Source: Dipteronia dyeriana (Eukaryota > Streptophyta > Magnoliopsida > Sapindales > Sapindaceae). From it: a DNA stretch of 64,000 nt. The position numbers and the translations under genes are program-made. The stretch spans positions 1,436,001 to 1,500,000 of the forward strand of contig CM065296.1 of the NCBI GenBank assembly GCA_032871835.1, written 5' to 3'. The stretch's first letter is position 1, and each line of letters starts with the position of its first letter. A model generated the notes under the pieces. It did not search any database and was not told the DNA's origin. It worked only from the letters and a program-made list of their open reading frames with translations. Positions 23,829 through 34,689 of this stretch are shown piece by piece.

Positions 23829-24610
23829 TGACCAGAAAAAAAAAACTTTGGGGGAGCTGCCCTCTGCCTCTCGCGAGCTGGCCGGGTAGCTCGACTAATG
23901 CGAGTTCGACCCTTGAATGGGTCTACGTAGTACCATTCCGTCACCGTTTGAGTGAACGTCTGAGTTTCAACTGGACTTTCTCTCTCTACTTCACAGCTCT
24001 GTCACTGTAAAATGAATGAAAAAAATCTGATGTGGAATAATTATTGGAGATATTTTTATCCGTTCATCGTAATATGTACCTTTTAAATATAAGTTATTAA
24101 ATCAGTGACAGTATTAAAATGACACATCTACAAAATATAGTTTAATTATTGAATTTTAATATATGATATGGATACATGTTAACATTATCTTTAATTAATT
24201 TAAGATTGTAAATAATTAATGATATAAATTAAAGCAGAGGACAATTAAGCAGTATACTTGTCGAAATCAAGTTGATAATGCGGCTGCCTGAATTGACTAC
24301 AATAATGTTGATGTTTCTTTCGCAATTCGCATGTGGAAAAAAAAAATCATTTTAACGGTCTCATTCAAAATTCGAAAAAGTAATTTATGAAAGTGATCTC
24401 AGCACAATTTACGGGTTTTATGTGCGAATGTGAGACTATTTACGATATCACAGTCAGATGAAGCTCCATTTGGAGATTCAAGCCATAAAAGTATAATTTT
24501 AATTGGTGTTGGGATTTTCTTTTTTCTTTTTTCTTTTTTAAGAAAATAAAAATAAAATCATAGATTCTATATTAACTATGTGATCTGTAACAATAACAAA
24601 TCACTATGAG

Positions 24611-24994
24611 TGGTTCTTCTAAGAGATTCATTATTTTAATTTCGGTAAGAACAACTATGAAATCACTTCAATTTTTATGAATTTTGATTTGAATTTTGTG
24701 TGTGTGGAAAATATGTTTAATGAAATCTACCTATGAATAAAATTTGAGAATTTCTCAAACACCCAACTATTTTTCTTAAATTTTCCTTTATTTCACCAAT
24801 TTTCGATGCCTTTATATTTAATAAAATCGAGTTAATCAGTTGTAGTACTTGAAAAATTCTCAAATTTTATTTATAGGTAGATTTCACTGAAATATCAACA
24901 TAAAAAAATTTAGATCAAAATTTATAAAAATGGATATAATTTATAGTGATCATTTCCAAAATTAAAATAAATGATCATTTATGAGAGAAGAACC
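24611..24994. mobile_element. MITE family X, copy 2
   Basis: The left arm GTGGTTCTTCTAAGAGATTC then TTATTTTAATTTCGGTAAG pairs with the reverse-complemented right arm GGTTCTTCTCTCATAAATGA then TTATTTTAATTTTGG. The inner sequences TTTTATGAATTTTGATTTG and ATTTATAGGTAGATTTCA are shared with copy 1. Confidence 0.75.
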
Positions 24995-24996
24995 GA

Positions 24997-25178
24997 TTAT
25001 ATATAACAAATCTCTTTATGATAAAATCATGTAATTAGTTTGTGAATATTACTGGTTATCAGATGATTCTATTTTCTAATTCAAAAGTTATATATAACAA
25101 ATCTCTTTATGATAAAATCATGTAATTAGTTTGTGAATATTACTAGTTATCAGATGATTCTATTTTCTAATTCAAAAG
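24997..25178. repeat. 91-bp perfect-like tandem duplication
   Basis: TTATATATAACAAATCTC begins at 24997 and again at 25088. The two 91-bp units differ at about one base (ACTGGTTATC versus ACTAGTTATC). The duplication abuts MITE copy 2 on the left and the SINE target site on the right. Confidence 0.9.
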
Positions 25179-25180
25179 TT

Positions 25181-25301
25181 TTTTATTTTATTTTTAAGTA
25201 TTACAATTTGCAAATATTACAATAGGACTGTCGAGATTCGAACTCCTAACCATAGTGGAAGAGGAGGTGTTCGACCACTTGTGCTAGGAAGTGATGTCAT
25301 A
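25181..25301 (-). mobile_element. tRNA-derived SINE (about 120 bp) with target-site duplication
   Basis: On the minus strand it carries an RNA polymerase III A box (TAGCACAAGTGG, fitting TRGYNNARNNG) and a B box (AGTTCGAATCT, fitting RGTTCRANNCY) about 35 bp apart. It ends in an A-rich tail (25181-25200 region). It is flanked by direct repeats TTCTAATTCAAAAGTT (25165-25180) and TTCTAATTCAATAGTT (25303-25318), which differ at one base. All parts of a plant SINE are present. It is not a functional tRNA because the cloverleaf is not closed. Confidence 0.85.
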
Positions 25302-25663
25302 TTTCTAATTCAATAGTTTGAAAAAAAAAAACTAAGAGTGTGTTTGGTAGGGATAAAAAGGGAGAGGAAAGAAAATGGTTGAGGGAAAAAGGAGAAGAAA
25401 ATGGAGAAATATATGTTTGGTATGGAGAGAATAATGGAAGGAAGGGAAAAATAAGAGGAAAAAGTTTGTGTGAGACCTGCTAATTTTAATTCTCCAAAAA
25501 ACGGGAGAAAAATGGAGAGAAAGGAGGGAATGATTTTTGGTTTAATTGAAATTACAAATTTACCTTTTATGTTTAATATAAATGATTACAAATTGATTTG
25601 TTTTCAAATTTTAAACTATAATTTATTTTCTTTTTCAAATTTTAATTTATCTTTTATGGTTAA

Positions 25664-26667
25664 TATTATAGGGATTTTTTGATAACATGACAAGTCAACA
25701 TGATTTGATATGCCATGTCACGGGAGTTAGAAAAGATTAGTCCAATAGAATTAATAGATGATCTCAAGACTTAGTCAAGATTACCCAAGATGGTCAGGAA
25801 AACCATTCGATTAGGCACAAATAACTTGGTTAGGGAAACTAGCGGATCGGGTAGAGATGACTTGGTAGGGACCATCCGATCGGGACAAAAGAAGTCTGAT
25901 CGGGACTAGACAATTGATCAGTTTGACAATACGTGGGAGACATTAAAGGCAACTACGACTCAAATACGAAGAATAATAGTCTTACTTACACAATAAATCT
26001 AGAATCACACTCCAATAAGGAAATATCATTATTTCCTCTTCAGTGTCAGAGAATTCTATTCAGGAAAGAACTTAAAGCTTCCAGAAAGATAAACACCAAA
26101 CAGGAAACGAGGCCAAGTCAAGCAATAACTCTGCTCTTCTAGAAGACTGCACAACTATCAGGAAATGAGTTCTAAATGGACCATTCAACCAGAATCCTAC
26201 GAAGACTCTAGTTCAATACACAAGATATCCGAAACAGTAAAGAATGCAAAGACAACTTCAACAAGTAACCAGTTCTAATTAAAAACTATCACCTTTCCTT
26301 ATTTGTATAATAAAGATTAGAGTTCTATGCACATATAAATAGACCCATAATCTCAATATAAAAAAGACATATATAAAAAAGATAGATAGAGACATATACG
26401 AGAACACATAGAAAATATACATAGAAAGAAAGAAAGAGAGATACACCAAAGAAGGAGAGATTGAGTGTGTAATCATTATACTATCGTGAATTTCTTCTCA
26501 CCGTCATCGGCAACCGTAGATGTTTCCCCGTCTTAGGGTTTTACCATGTAAACTTATGTGTGCATGATTTTCTTATTTATCCATCTTTCTCATAACATCT
26601 TCAATAATCTATAAAAACCTGTTAGATGCGTGATCAATCCCACTTGATCCAAAAATCACCGTCAACA
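25664..26667 (+). repeat. 5' LTR of the gag-only element
   Basis: 1004 bp, starting TATTATAGGG (the partner starts TGTTATAGGG) and ending CCGTCAACA. ACTGGTGCTAGAAGGA follows at once, in the place of a primer-binding site. Confidence 0.92.
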
Positions 26668-27042
26668 ACTGGTGCTAGAAGGAGGGACGCAGAACTCAAC
26701 TTCGAGGAACCAACATAAACAGACAAAACACCGAGATACTCTAGCAAGCCCAAAAAAAAGGGTGTTAGAGGGTGAATTATCTGTTTTATCAGCATCAGAG
26801 TATACGCAAGCGATCAAATTCGTGAACATAGTTCTAAAAAAAAAAAAGAGAATTCCCAAAGCAGCAATATGACAACATTCATGAAAGCCCATGAAAGAGA
26901 AGGCAGAAGCATTAGAATGTCACCATGGGCTTAAAGATTTACTAGACGATGATTCTGAAAGTCCATTCATGAACAACATTCTCCAAACCCAGTTCTCGTA
27001 AAGATTCAGAATGTCTCAGGTCGAACAATTTAAAGCAAACAC

Positions 27043-27506
27043 AGATCCAAAAGAACACGTGAGACGTTTTTGAAGTGCGATGGCACAGTACGCTTACAAT
27101 GACCCATTGCTGTGTTTGACATTCCTGCAAACGCTTGGGGACTTAGGGTCTAGGTGGTTTGGAAGACTCCCTCAGGGAACAATCAAGAATTTTTGAGAAT
27201 TAACCTAGGCTTACCCAGACTTTCTAACGACAATTCTTGGGGAACATATAAAGGAGGAAGTCAGTAGCTCACCTCGCCACCCTCAAACAAGGAAAGAATG
27301 AGCACTAAAAGATTACCTGAAAAGGTTCTCTCAGGAAGTGTCTGGGATCTATAACCCCAATGATGAGGTTGTGGTAGCCGCCTTCACCAACAACCTACAG
27401 AAGGGTCGGTTTTCCTTCGATTTGAAGAGGAAGTGTCCAGATACGTACGTCGACCTGATGGATGTGGCAAACAGTTATGTAATGGTCAAAGAAGAGGAGA
27501 TAGCTC

Positions 27507-27537
<31 letters not shown>

Positions 27538-28000
27538 GGGTAGTTATGGACACAGGGGTCGCCCCGGGCAGAATGCAAAAATATGCGATGGCTATATAAA
27601 GAACCAGAAGGGTGATCATCAAGAGAGTGATGGGACCAATAGTAGAAACAATCGGAACGAAAGAAAATTCCATGGTCAGTACACTAACTATACTCCCCTT
27701 AACAAGAAACAAGCGGAAATCTTGACGATCGTAGAGGACCAAAAGTTAGTCAATTATCCTCATAGACAGTCAATCTATGCCCGAGGAGATACAACAAAGT
27801 ATTGAAGGTTTCAAAAAGAAAGTGGTCACGACACATCAAAGTACTACAAACTAAGAGACCATATCGAAACACTTATCAAGGAGGGTCATCTGAAAGATTT
27901 AGTTATTAAGAAGACAGACGACCAACCAATGGGAAATCAGGAAAAGAAGCAAAGCCCGAACCTAGACAACGGCGAATGGACGATCAACATTATCTTTTAA
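27043..28000 (+). pseudogene. Degenerate Ty3/gypsy gag
   Basis: The + frames read DPKEHVRRF, LPQGTIKNF, then LKDYLKRFSQEVSGIYNPND, VVVAAFTNNLQKGRFSFDL and KCPDTYVDLMDVANSY, the Retrotrans_gag domain. The downstream linker SGHDTSKYYKLRDHIETLIK is typical of plant gypsy gag before the protease. Stops (for example after RRF and after QTRKE) and frameshifts break the frame. A run of about 25 G at 27510-27534 lies where a basic Gly/Arg-rich stretch would be and is a likely slippage site. Confidence 0.88.
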
Positions 28001-28566
28001 AGACCCTACACAAGCTCGTGGATGACAGAACTTAGTCTTAAAAAAAAAAACCTTCTCTTCAAAGAGATGACTTAGTTGCTTTCAGTTTTTGTTTAAGATA
28101 TTTTTAGTTTGCTTTTCATTTTTAGCTTTTCTAATTATTTTTAGTATTGTTAATTTTCAGATCAATTAACAAAGAAGCCAAGAATGATGTTCAAATTTTT
28201 ATAATAATCATCTTTGTTATTAAAGATAAACTCGCAACGCCGATACCTCCCATGGTGGGTGAAGGTGCCCGAGAGGCTGAGAAGTAGGGGGTTAGAGATC
28301 TGATGCTCTTGTCGAATTGACTGGGTGCATATAGAGCACTATCAACAATCTGACCACCCCGAGCTGCCGGTTTTACCTGGAAAAAAAACTCGGGTATGCT
28401 ATCGGAGAAAACCTGGTGAAATGCGTTCGACTATGTTAGTATTGTACTAACGATTCGGCTAAACCCTTGTAAGCAGAAAAAACCGGAAAACGTCCTTGGT
28501 GACTTGTTTACATGGAAAAAACAGGGAAAAATAGGACAAGGTTCCTAGAACACCTTTTGTCAGAAG

Positions 28567-28775
28567 ACTCAAGACGGTCGGGAATTATCCTGAGCGAAAG
28601 GTCAGGACACCTACCCAACCAAGATAGTTAGGAATTATCCTGAGTGAAAGGTCAGGACACCGACCGAATTAAGACAATTGGGGATTATTCTGAGCTAAGA
28701 GCCGGGACACCGACTAGTACAAAAAAGAAAGGAGTTGGGAATTACCCTGAGTAGAGAGCCATGACACTGACTGGT
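28567..28775. repeat. Tandem repeat of about 50 bp, four copies, in the gag-only element
   Basis: The phrase GGAATTATCCTGAGCGAAAG, with variants, recurs four times, each time followed by GTCAGGACACCGACC-like sequence. It lies in the non-coding 3' part of the retrotransposon interior. Confidence 0.8.
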
Positions 28776-28981
28776 CTAGTTATAAGGGAGTAAAAAGCCA
28801 AGGAGTCCAAGACTGATCAGTTTAATAAGACACCTGATCAGTTAAAAAAAAACAAGCAATCAGTTTAATAAGATATTTGATCAGGCCAAAGCGATAAGTT
28901 CGGAAACGTCAAAAAATCAAAACTATTCAAATCTCTTTCGTTGAGCTGTCAAGAGCTCATCTCGCGGATTTGATAGGGTAT

Positions 28982-29985
28982 TGTTATAGGGATTTTTTAA
29001 AAGCATGACACATCAGCATGATTAGATATGCCAAGTCACGGGAGTTAGAAAAGATTAATCCAATGCAATTAATAGATGATCTCAAAACTTAGTCAAGATT
29101 ACCCAAGATGGTCGGAAAAACCATCCGATTGGGCACAAATAACTTGGTCGGGGAAACTAGCCGATCGGGTAGAGACGACTTGGTCGGGACCATCCGATCG
29201 GGATAAAAGAAGTCTGGTCGGGACTTGTCAATTGGTCAGTTGGACAATGCGTGGGAGAAATTAAAGGCAACTACGACTCAAATACGAAGTAGAATTGTTT
29301 TACTTAAACAATAAATCTAGAATCAAACTCCAATAAGGAAATATCCTTATTTCCTCTTCAATGTTAGAGAATTCTATTCAGAAAAGAACTCAAAGCTTCC
29401 AAAAGGATAAACACCTAACAAGAAACGAGTCCAAGTCAAACAATAACTCTGCTCTTCTAGAAGACCTCACCTCGATCAGGAAATAAGTTCTAAATAGACC
29501 ATTCAACGAGAATCCTACGAAGACTCTAGTTCAATACACAAGATATTCAAAACAGGAAAGAATGCAAAGACGACTTCAACAAGTAACCAGTTCTAATTAA
29601 ACACTATCACATTTCCTTATTTGTATAACAAGGATTAGGGTTCTATGCACATATAAATAGACACATAATCTCATTATAAAAAAGACATATACAAAAAAGA
29701 TAGACAGAAACATATACGAGAACACATAGAAAATATACATAGAAAGAAAGAGAGAGAGACACACCAAAGAAGGAGATATTGAGTGTGTAATCATTATACT
29801 ATAGTGAATTTCTTTTTGTCATCACCGGCAACCGTGGATGTTTCTCCACCTTGGGGTTTTACCACGTAAACTTATGTGTGCATGATTTTCTTCTTTTTCT
29901 ATCTTTCTCATAGCATCTTCAACAATCTATAAAAACCTGTTAGACGTGTGATCAATCCTACACGTTCCAAAAATCACCGTCAACA
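28982..29985 (+). repeat. 3' LTR of the gag-only element
   Basis: 1004 bp, TGTTATAGGG ... CGTCAACA, followed by the target duplication GTTAA and then the resumed Tourist-like element sequence (TATAAATGATTATAAG). Confidence 0.92.
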
Positions 29986-30116
29986 GTTAATATAAATGAT
30001 TATAAGTTCAATTGATTTGTTTGTGACATTATATGAAAATAAAACAAGTAAATTTGTTCAATTTTATATGTTGACACATATTAAAGCTCTCTAGTGAATA
30101 TATATATATATATAAT

Positions 30117-30289
30117 GGTTTTCCTATCAGTGCTTACTGATATAATTTATATCAGTACGTTGCATGTAGACCATTGATTATGAAGAAACTTTGACAAGTG
30201 CATAGACTTTGAGTCAAAGTATGTAATCTAATGGCCCACATCCAATGTACTGATGAATTTATATCAGTGCGCACTGACTTGAAAATTTA
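30117..30289. mobile_element. Small MITE, family Y copy 1
   Basis: The ends TTTTCCTATCAGTGCTTACT and, reverse-complemented, TTTTCAAGTCAGTGCGCACT pair with each other. The inner arms (GATATAATTTATATCAGTAC) also fold back. Confidence 0.75.
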
Positions 30290-30303
30290 TGTGTATATAT
30301 ATA

Positions 30304-30484
30304 TGAGTCAGACTAAACCAACTTAAATTTGTGACTTAAAAATTTGATTTTAACATCTCAACCACCCATATGCTCTTAATCTAAGAGTTATAAATGCATT
30401 CAAATCTTAACCATTGGATTAAGAACACATGAATGGTTGAGATGTTGAAATCAAAATTTTAAGTCATAAATTTAACTTGACTAT
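30304..30484. mobile_element. Foldback MITE, family Z (about 180 bp)
   Basis: The arms are almost fully complementary over some 80-90 bp. The left arm reads ACTTAAATTTGTGACTTAAA, TTTGATTTTAACATCTCAAC and TGCTCTTAATC. The reverse-complemented right arm reads AGTTAAATTTATGACTTAAA, TTTGATTTCAACATCTCAAC and TGTTCTTAATC. Transcribed, it would form a long hairpin. Confidence 0.85.
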
Positions 30485-30498
30485 ATATGTATATATAC

Positions 30499-30674
30499 GA
30501 AAATTTTCACATCAGTGCGCACTGATGAAATTATATAAGGACATTAAATGTGAACCACTCATTTTATATATTTTGACTTGACATATATGCACTTGTCAAA
30601 ACTCTTTTATAAATGTGTGACTCACATTCAATATCCTTATATAATTCCATCAGCATGCACTGATAGGAAAATGA
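30499..30674. mobile_element. Small MITE, family Y copy 2
   Basis: Ends are AAAATTTTCACATCAGTGCG and, reverse-complemented, TCATTTTCCTATCAGTGCAT. It shares the TCAGTGCGCACTGAT core with copy 1. The inner arms TTATATAAGGACATTAAATG and (reverse) TTATATAAGGATATTGAATG pair. Confidence 0.8.
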
Positions 30675-31200
30675 CTATATATATAATTTGGGATATATTA
30701 ACCCAAAGTGCGTGCAACGAAAATCATCCTATACATTTTACTAATTTATAACCAAAGTACCTTATACCCAAAAAAATCTCATCTAAAATAAAAAAACTAA
30801 ATTGAAATGTTTTTTTTTAAAAGATATAGTTAAACTAGAAAAAGTAACTAAAAATTTATTTTTTAAAATAATGTGTAAAGCATAATGTATTTATATATAC
30901 AATAGTTTACATTTTTTGAAACCATTTTGTAAAAAAAAGAAGTTGGATTCAATATTATTTAAATTATATTTATTTATTAAATATAAAAATATATTATATA
31001 AACTATAATGTAAGGGTAAAGTAATAAAATTGATAAAGAAGATTTTCTATCTTTTGTCTTTTCCTCAACAATACCAAACAAAGAAATGAATGATCTATTC
31101 TTTCCTTCCTGTTTTCATTTTTTTTCCACATATTTTTTATCTCTCTAAATCTTTTTATCCTTCATATTTTTTTTCCTCTCTACCAAACATACCGTAAGAG

Positions 31201-32342
31201 AAAATAGACCACTTTACAATTTACAATTTACATAACTACAACGATAATTATACAGATTCTATAAATATACAACACTAAATTCCAACATAAATAATCATTA
31301 TTATTAGATATATTATAAAATTAATTGCATTAATCCTCCTCATGCAATATATGGAGAAAAAAAAAATTAAAAAAGGGGAGGACCACACACAAAAAAGAGA
31401 ACAAAAGCATATGGAAATTTATATTGTACGTACTAGGATTCAAGATTCTCAAGCAGCTTGTTGTGGTGTATATATTTAGCTAACCAACTTTCAAGTTTCA
31501 ACTGTCTTTTATTATTGCATATCAAAAAGTTAGTTTGAGACTTTGAGAGACTATCAATTATTATTATTATTCTCTCTCTCACTTTTATTTGAGTTAAATA
31601 ATCTGATAGGTAACGAACTTTCAATATAGTATTCAAAGTGTAGAAGAAAAAGTTAGTTTGGCAAAGAAGAAAACAAAAAAGAAGGGTAGATGATCTCATG
31701 ATTCATGTACTTGTCTTTCCAAAATCCCAACACCAAGCAATATTTTATCATCATCCATCAGGAGTACTTGCGGAAATAAACATTCCAGTAATTTCGAATC
31801 TTTGTAGAACTGGTTCCATGAATTTATATAACTAGACGTTTAGTTTTGAAATGTAGTGGAACCAACTCCATTATGTTATATAATTAACTTCGTTCTGAAA
31901 CCGTGAAACAAGATTGACAATTAAGTAATTAATGAGTAAATGTTGTTTATAATTAAACATGTATTATATATGTAAATATTTAATTTGCATGCAAATTGAT
32001 GCGTAGAGAGAAATTGAAAAGATGGAAAACGTTTTGAAATTATTATTACATTTATTTTTAAAAAAATTGTCCTTTCATCTGTTTTTAATCAATCAAACGT
32101 ATATAAATATGAATAAAGTGGTCCCCTGAACATTTACTGGCTGAAAGGAAAAAAAAACTATTTGTTTCTATAAAACTATAAAAGTAGGGCAATTCCAACA
32201 ATAGTGATCAATTTTTAAGACCAAGTCTGGTCTGATCATCTCTCTCTCTCTCTGCAGATTGATTTCCTCTCCAGAAATAGATCGAGTTTGCTTTTAAATT
32301 TCCAGACTTTTTCTAGGGAGGAAGCGAGAGAGAGAGAGAGAT
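31201..32342 (+). promoter_or_regulatory. Upstream region of the MYB gene
   Basis: AT-rich sequence without a supported gene. A TATA box (TATATAAATA, 32100-32109) lies about 235 bp before the ATG. The putative leader contains a CT run (32240-32254) and a GA run (32328-32341) that are complementary and could pair. Confidence 0.55.
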
Positions 32343-34329
32343 ATGGGAAGAAGTCCTCGATGTTCCAAAGATGGCTTGAATAAGGGAGCTTGGGCTGCTT
32401 CTGAAGACAAAATCTTGAGAGATTATATCAAAGTTCATGGTGAAGGCAAATGGAGCAATGTTGCCAAAAAAACAGGTTTCATTTCTTTAATTTTTTCCTG
32501 TCTGTCTTTTATTCGTAATTTTTAATCTAAAATTCACTCTCTGCAACTCTAAAATACCCGGTAGCACCTGAGATTTTTTTGGTTATATATAATGGACTCG
32601 AATATACGAAACCAAAATTTTTAGTGTATATATATATATATATATATATATCGTTTCAATATAAAGTAAGTTGTTTAATTAATGGCTCAATTAATTAATT
32701 GTAGGTCTAAAGAGATGTGGGAAGAGTTGCAGGCTTCGATGGATGAATTATCTGAGACCTAATATAAAGAGAGGCAACATTTCAATCGACGAAGAGGAGC
32801 TCATCATCAGACTCCATAAACTTTTAGGCAATAGGTACGTTTTTTGGGTACATAATTCCAAATAGAAATCGGTATCTATCGAATCAGCACCACCATTTAT
32901 TCAATTAACACCGATATCTATTGAGAACCATATACGAAAAAATGTAGAGATCCCAACACATTATAATTCACACACGCATACACAAACATAATATTTTAAG
33001 GGTTTTTTATGTTTAATTTAAGAGGGACATATGGACATTTATTTTGAGATACTACGGTGAAACCTCATTAAATCAATGTTCGATAAATTAATAATCTTAT
33101 TTAAATAACAAAATCTTCCGATCCCGACTCGGACCAATTGACTAGAATAATAACCTCTTTAAATGCATAAGTAAATATTTTTAAAATAATTCATTAAGGC
33201 CCAATGAATATGAAAATTAATCATTGGTTAATTACATAAAATAAATAGCATATAAAAATTCATAGTATATTAATGAACTTTTTGTTTACAACTTATCTTT
33301 TCTTAATTAAACTCATCTCAAAAATGCATCTAAATTGCCTTTTCTCTATACTTAAACTGGACTAAACATAATCCTTAATTTTTTTTTCAATACATACACC
33401 ACATTTGACCTTTTTTTTTTTTTTTGCATTTTGTAGCAAATGGCTTGTGAGTTGCTAACAAGACAAAATTTTATTACAGTCGTATCATTTTTGATACGAT
33501 CATAATATAAAAACTCTTTTTAGATTAAGAAATATTCATTTATTGATAAATAAATAACTCCTCTAAAATATTGATTTTATAAGGATTTTATTGTAATTTG
33601 AAACTAATTGATTGCAAGTTTTGTCTCTCGTCCAGGTGGTCCCTGATAGCTGGAAGACTTCCTGGACGAACCGACAATGAAATCAAGAATTTTTGGAACA
33701 CCAATTTAGCTAAAAGAGCACCAGATGATTTGCATGAAATTAATAAGACACCACCACTAGTAGTAGTATCCACCACCACCGCAACAGGAGCTGTAAATGG
33801 GTTGGACCCGGATCCAGAATTTGGTATGCCCAAATCAGTACTACCACCAAGTAGTAATTTGGAGCCAGCAAAGAATATTATTATTAGGACTTATAATAAT
33901 AATGAGAGTGATGATGGGTCACCATCAACTTTGTCTAGAGAAAACCCTAACAATTCATCATCAGATAATGATTTGATTATGGATTTCAATGTGGATGATT
34001 TTTGCAAGATTTTCGATTCGGATTATGGAGGCTATCTTGATGTTAATTACGATCATCAGACGACAACCGACAGTTTGGTAGATCAACGGGTTGGAGATGG
34101 TGATCATCATCAGGATGATATTATTATGAATATTATGTGCTGCAAAACTGAAGAAGAAGATCAATTGCCATCAAATAATAATTTTCCCGAGAAAATTTTG
34201 AAGGAAAATTATGATCGTGAAATGGACTCTGAACTCCTGACATTGGCTTCTTCATTTCTTGAATCAGCTGTTGAAGATGAGGGATGGCCTGGATATGATC
34301 TAAATATTAGTACTCATGCAGCTGCTTAG
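32343..34329 (+). CDS. R2R3-MYB transcription factor, bHLH-interacting (TT2/subgroup-5-like)
   Basis: Three exons, 32343-32475, 32705-32834 and 33636-34329, join in frame to 318 codons plus TAG. The exon boundaries are the standard ones for plant R2R3-MYBs. R2 (residues ~14-64) has its three tryptophans (GAW, GKW, LRW). R3 has RW and NFW and the motif [20 protein letters not shown], which fits the bHLH-binding signature [DE]Lx2[RK]x3Lx6Lx3R. The N-terminus [17 protein letters not shown] resembles TT2-type regulators of proanthocyanidin/anthocyanin genes, in which CCSKEGLNRGAWTA is usual. The acidic, Asn/Asp-rich C-terminus ([21 protein letters not shown]) would activate transcription. A stretch IIIRT is a possible remnant of the subgroup-5 VIRTKA motif. 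The protein acts in the nucleus with a bHLH and a WD40 partner. The family call is firm; the pathway is inferred. Confidence 0.95.
33055..33593. mobile_element. Possible Emigrant/pogo-like MITE in MYB intron 2
   Basis: The left end CGGTGAAACCTCATTAAATC and the reverse-complemented right end CAATAAAATCCTTATAAAAT are similar and are flanked by TA on both sides (33053-33054, 33594-33595). The sequence resembles the CAGTAAAACCTCTATAAATT ends of Emigrant-type elements. It accounts for much of the 801-bp intron. Confidence 0.5.
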
Positions 34330-34689
34330 CTACCCCGATTTAACTTAATTAGTTACTTAATTAGCATGTATGTTATTATATTTAAAATATTAATTATTGT
34401 ATGTTAGTTAGAATTATTATTATTTCGTGTTATCGGCTGCTTCCTCTTCCGTGCCTTGAAAAAAAAATAACATGGATGGTTATCCAATGGATTTTATTGG
34501 TGGTTATTTCTCTTTATTGATCTCTAATTGGCGTTTGCTCCTCCATTGTTGTTGAATTAAAATCATCTATTGGTGTTGCATTTTGGCGTGGTAGATATGG
34601 ATTTTATTTTTAAGTGAACAATGTTACCAACATTGGTATGTACACTATTCACCATCATCTATATTTTATCTTAGAAATTGAAATTTGGT

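Larger units (their letters stand above)
25664..29985 (+). mobile_element. Gag-only LTR retrotransposon (TR-GAG type), 4.3 kb
   Basis: Two direct LTRs of 1004 bp each (25664-26667 and 28982-29985) have TG...CA ends; the first base pair of the left copy has decayed to TA. A perfect 5-bp target duplication GTTAA lies at 25659-25663 and 29986-29990. The 2.3-kb interior holds a degenerate gag and no protease, reverse transcriptase or integrase, so the element depended on enzymes from another gypsy element. By eye the LTRs differ at roughly 7-8% of the first ~390 positions, so the insertion is old. A TATA box (ATATAAATA) lies at 26332-26340. Confidence 0.92.
25336..31194. mobile_element. Tourist-like element interrupted by four later insertions
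   Basis: The left end GAGTGTGTTTGGTAGGGA and the reverse-complemented right end CGGTATGTTTGGTAGAGA match well. Both are flanked by TAA (25333-25335 and 31195-31197), the usual PIF/Harbinger target. G/A-rich subterminal sequence on the left is mirrored by C/T-rich sequence on the right. The element is split by the LTR retrotransposon at 25664-29985 and by MITEs at 30117-30674. Without these it would be about 1 kb. Confidence 0.75.

Noticed and set aside
25250..25301. tRNA gene on the minus strand
   Set aside because: Only the A and B boxes fit; no closed acceptor stem, and target duplications plus the A-rich tail show a SINE.
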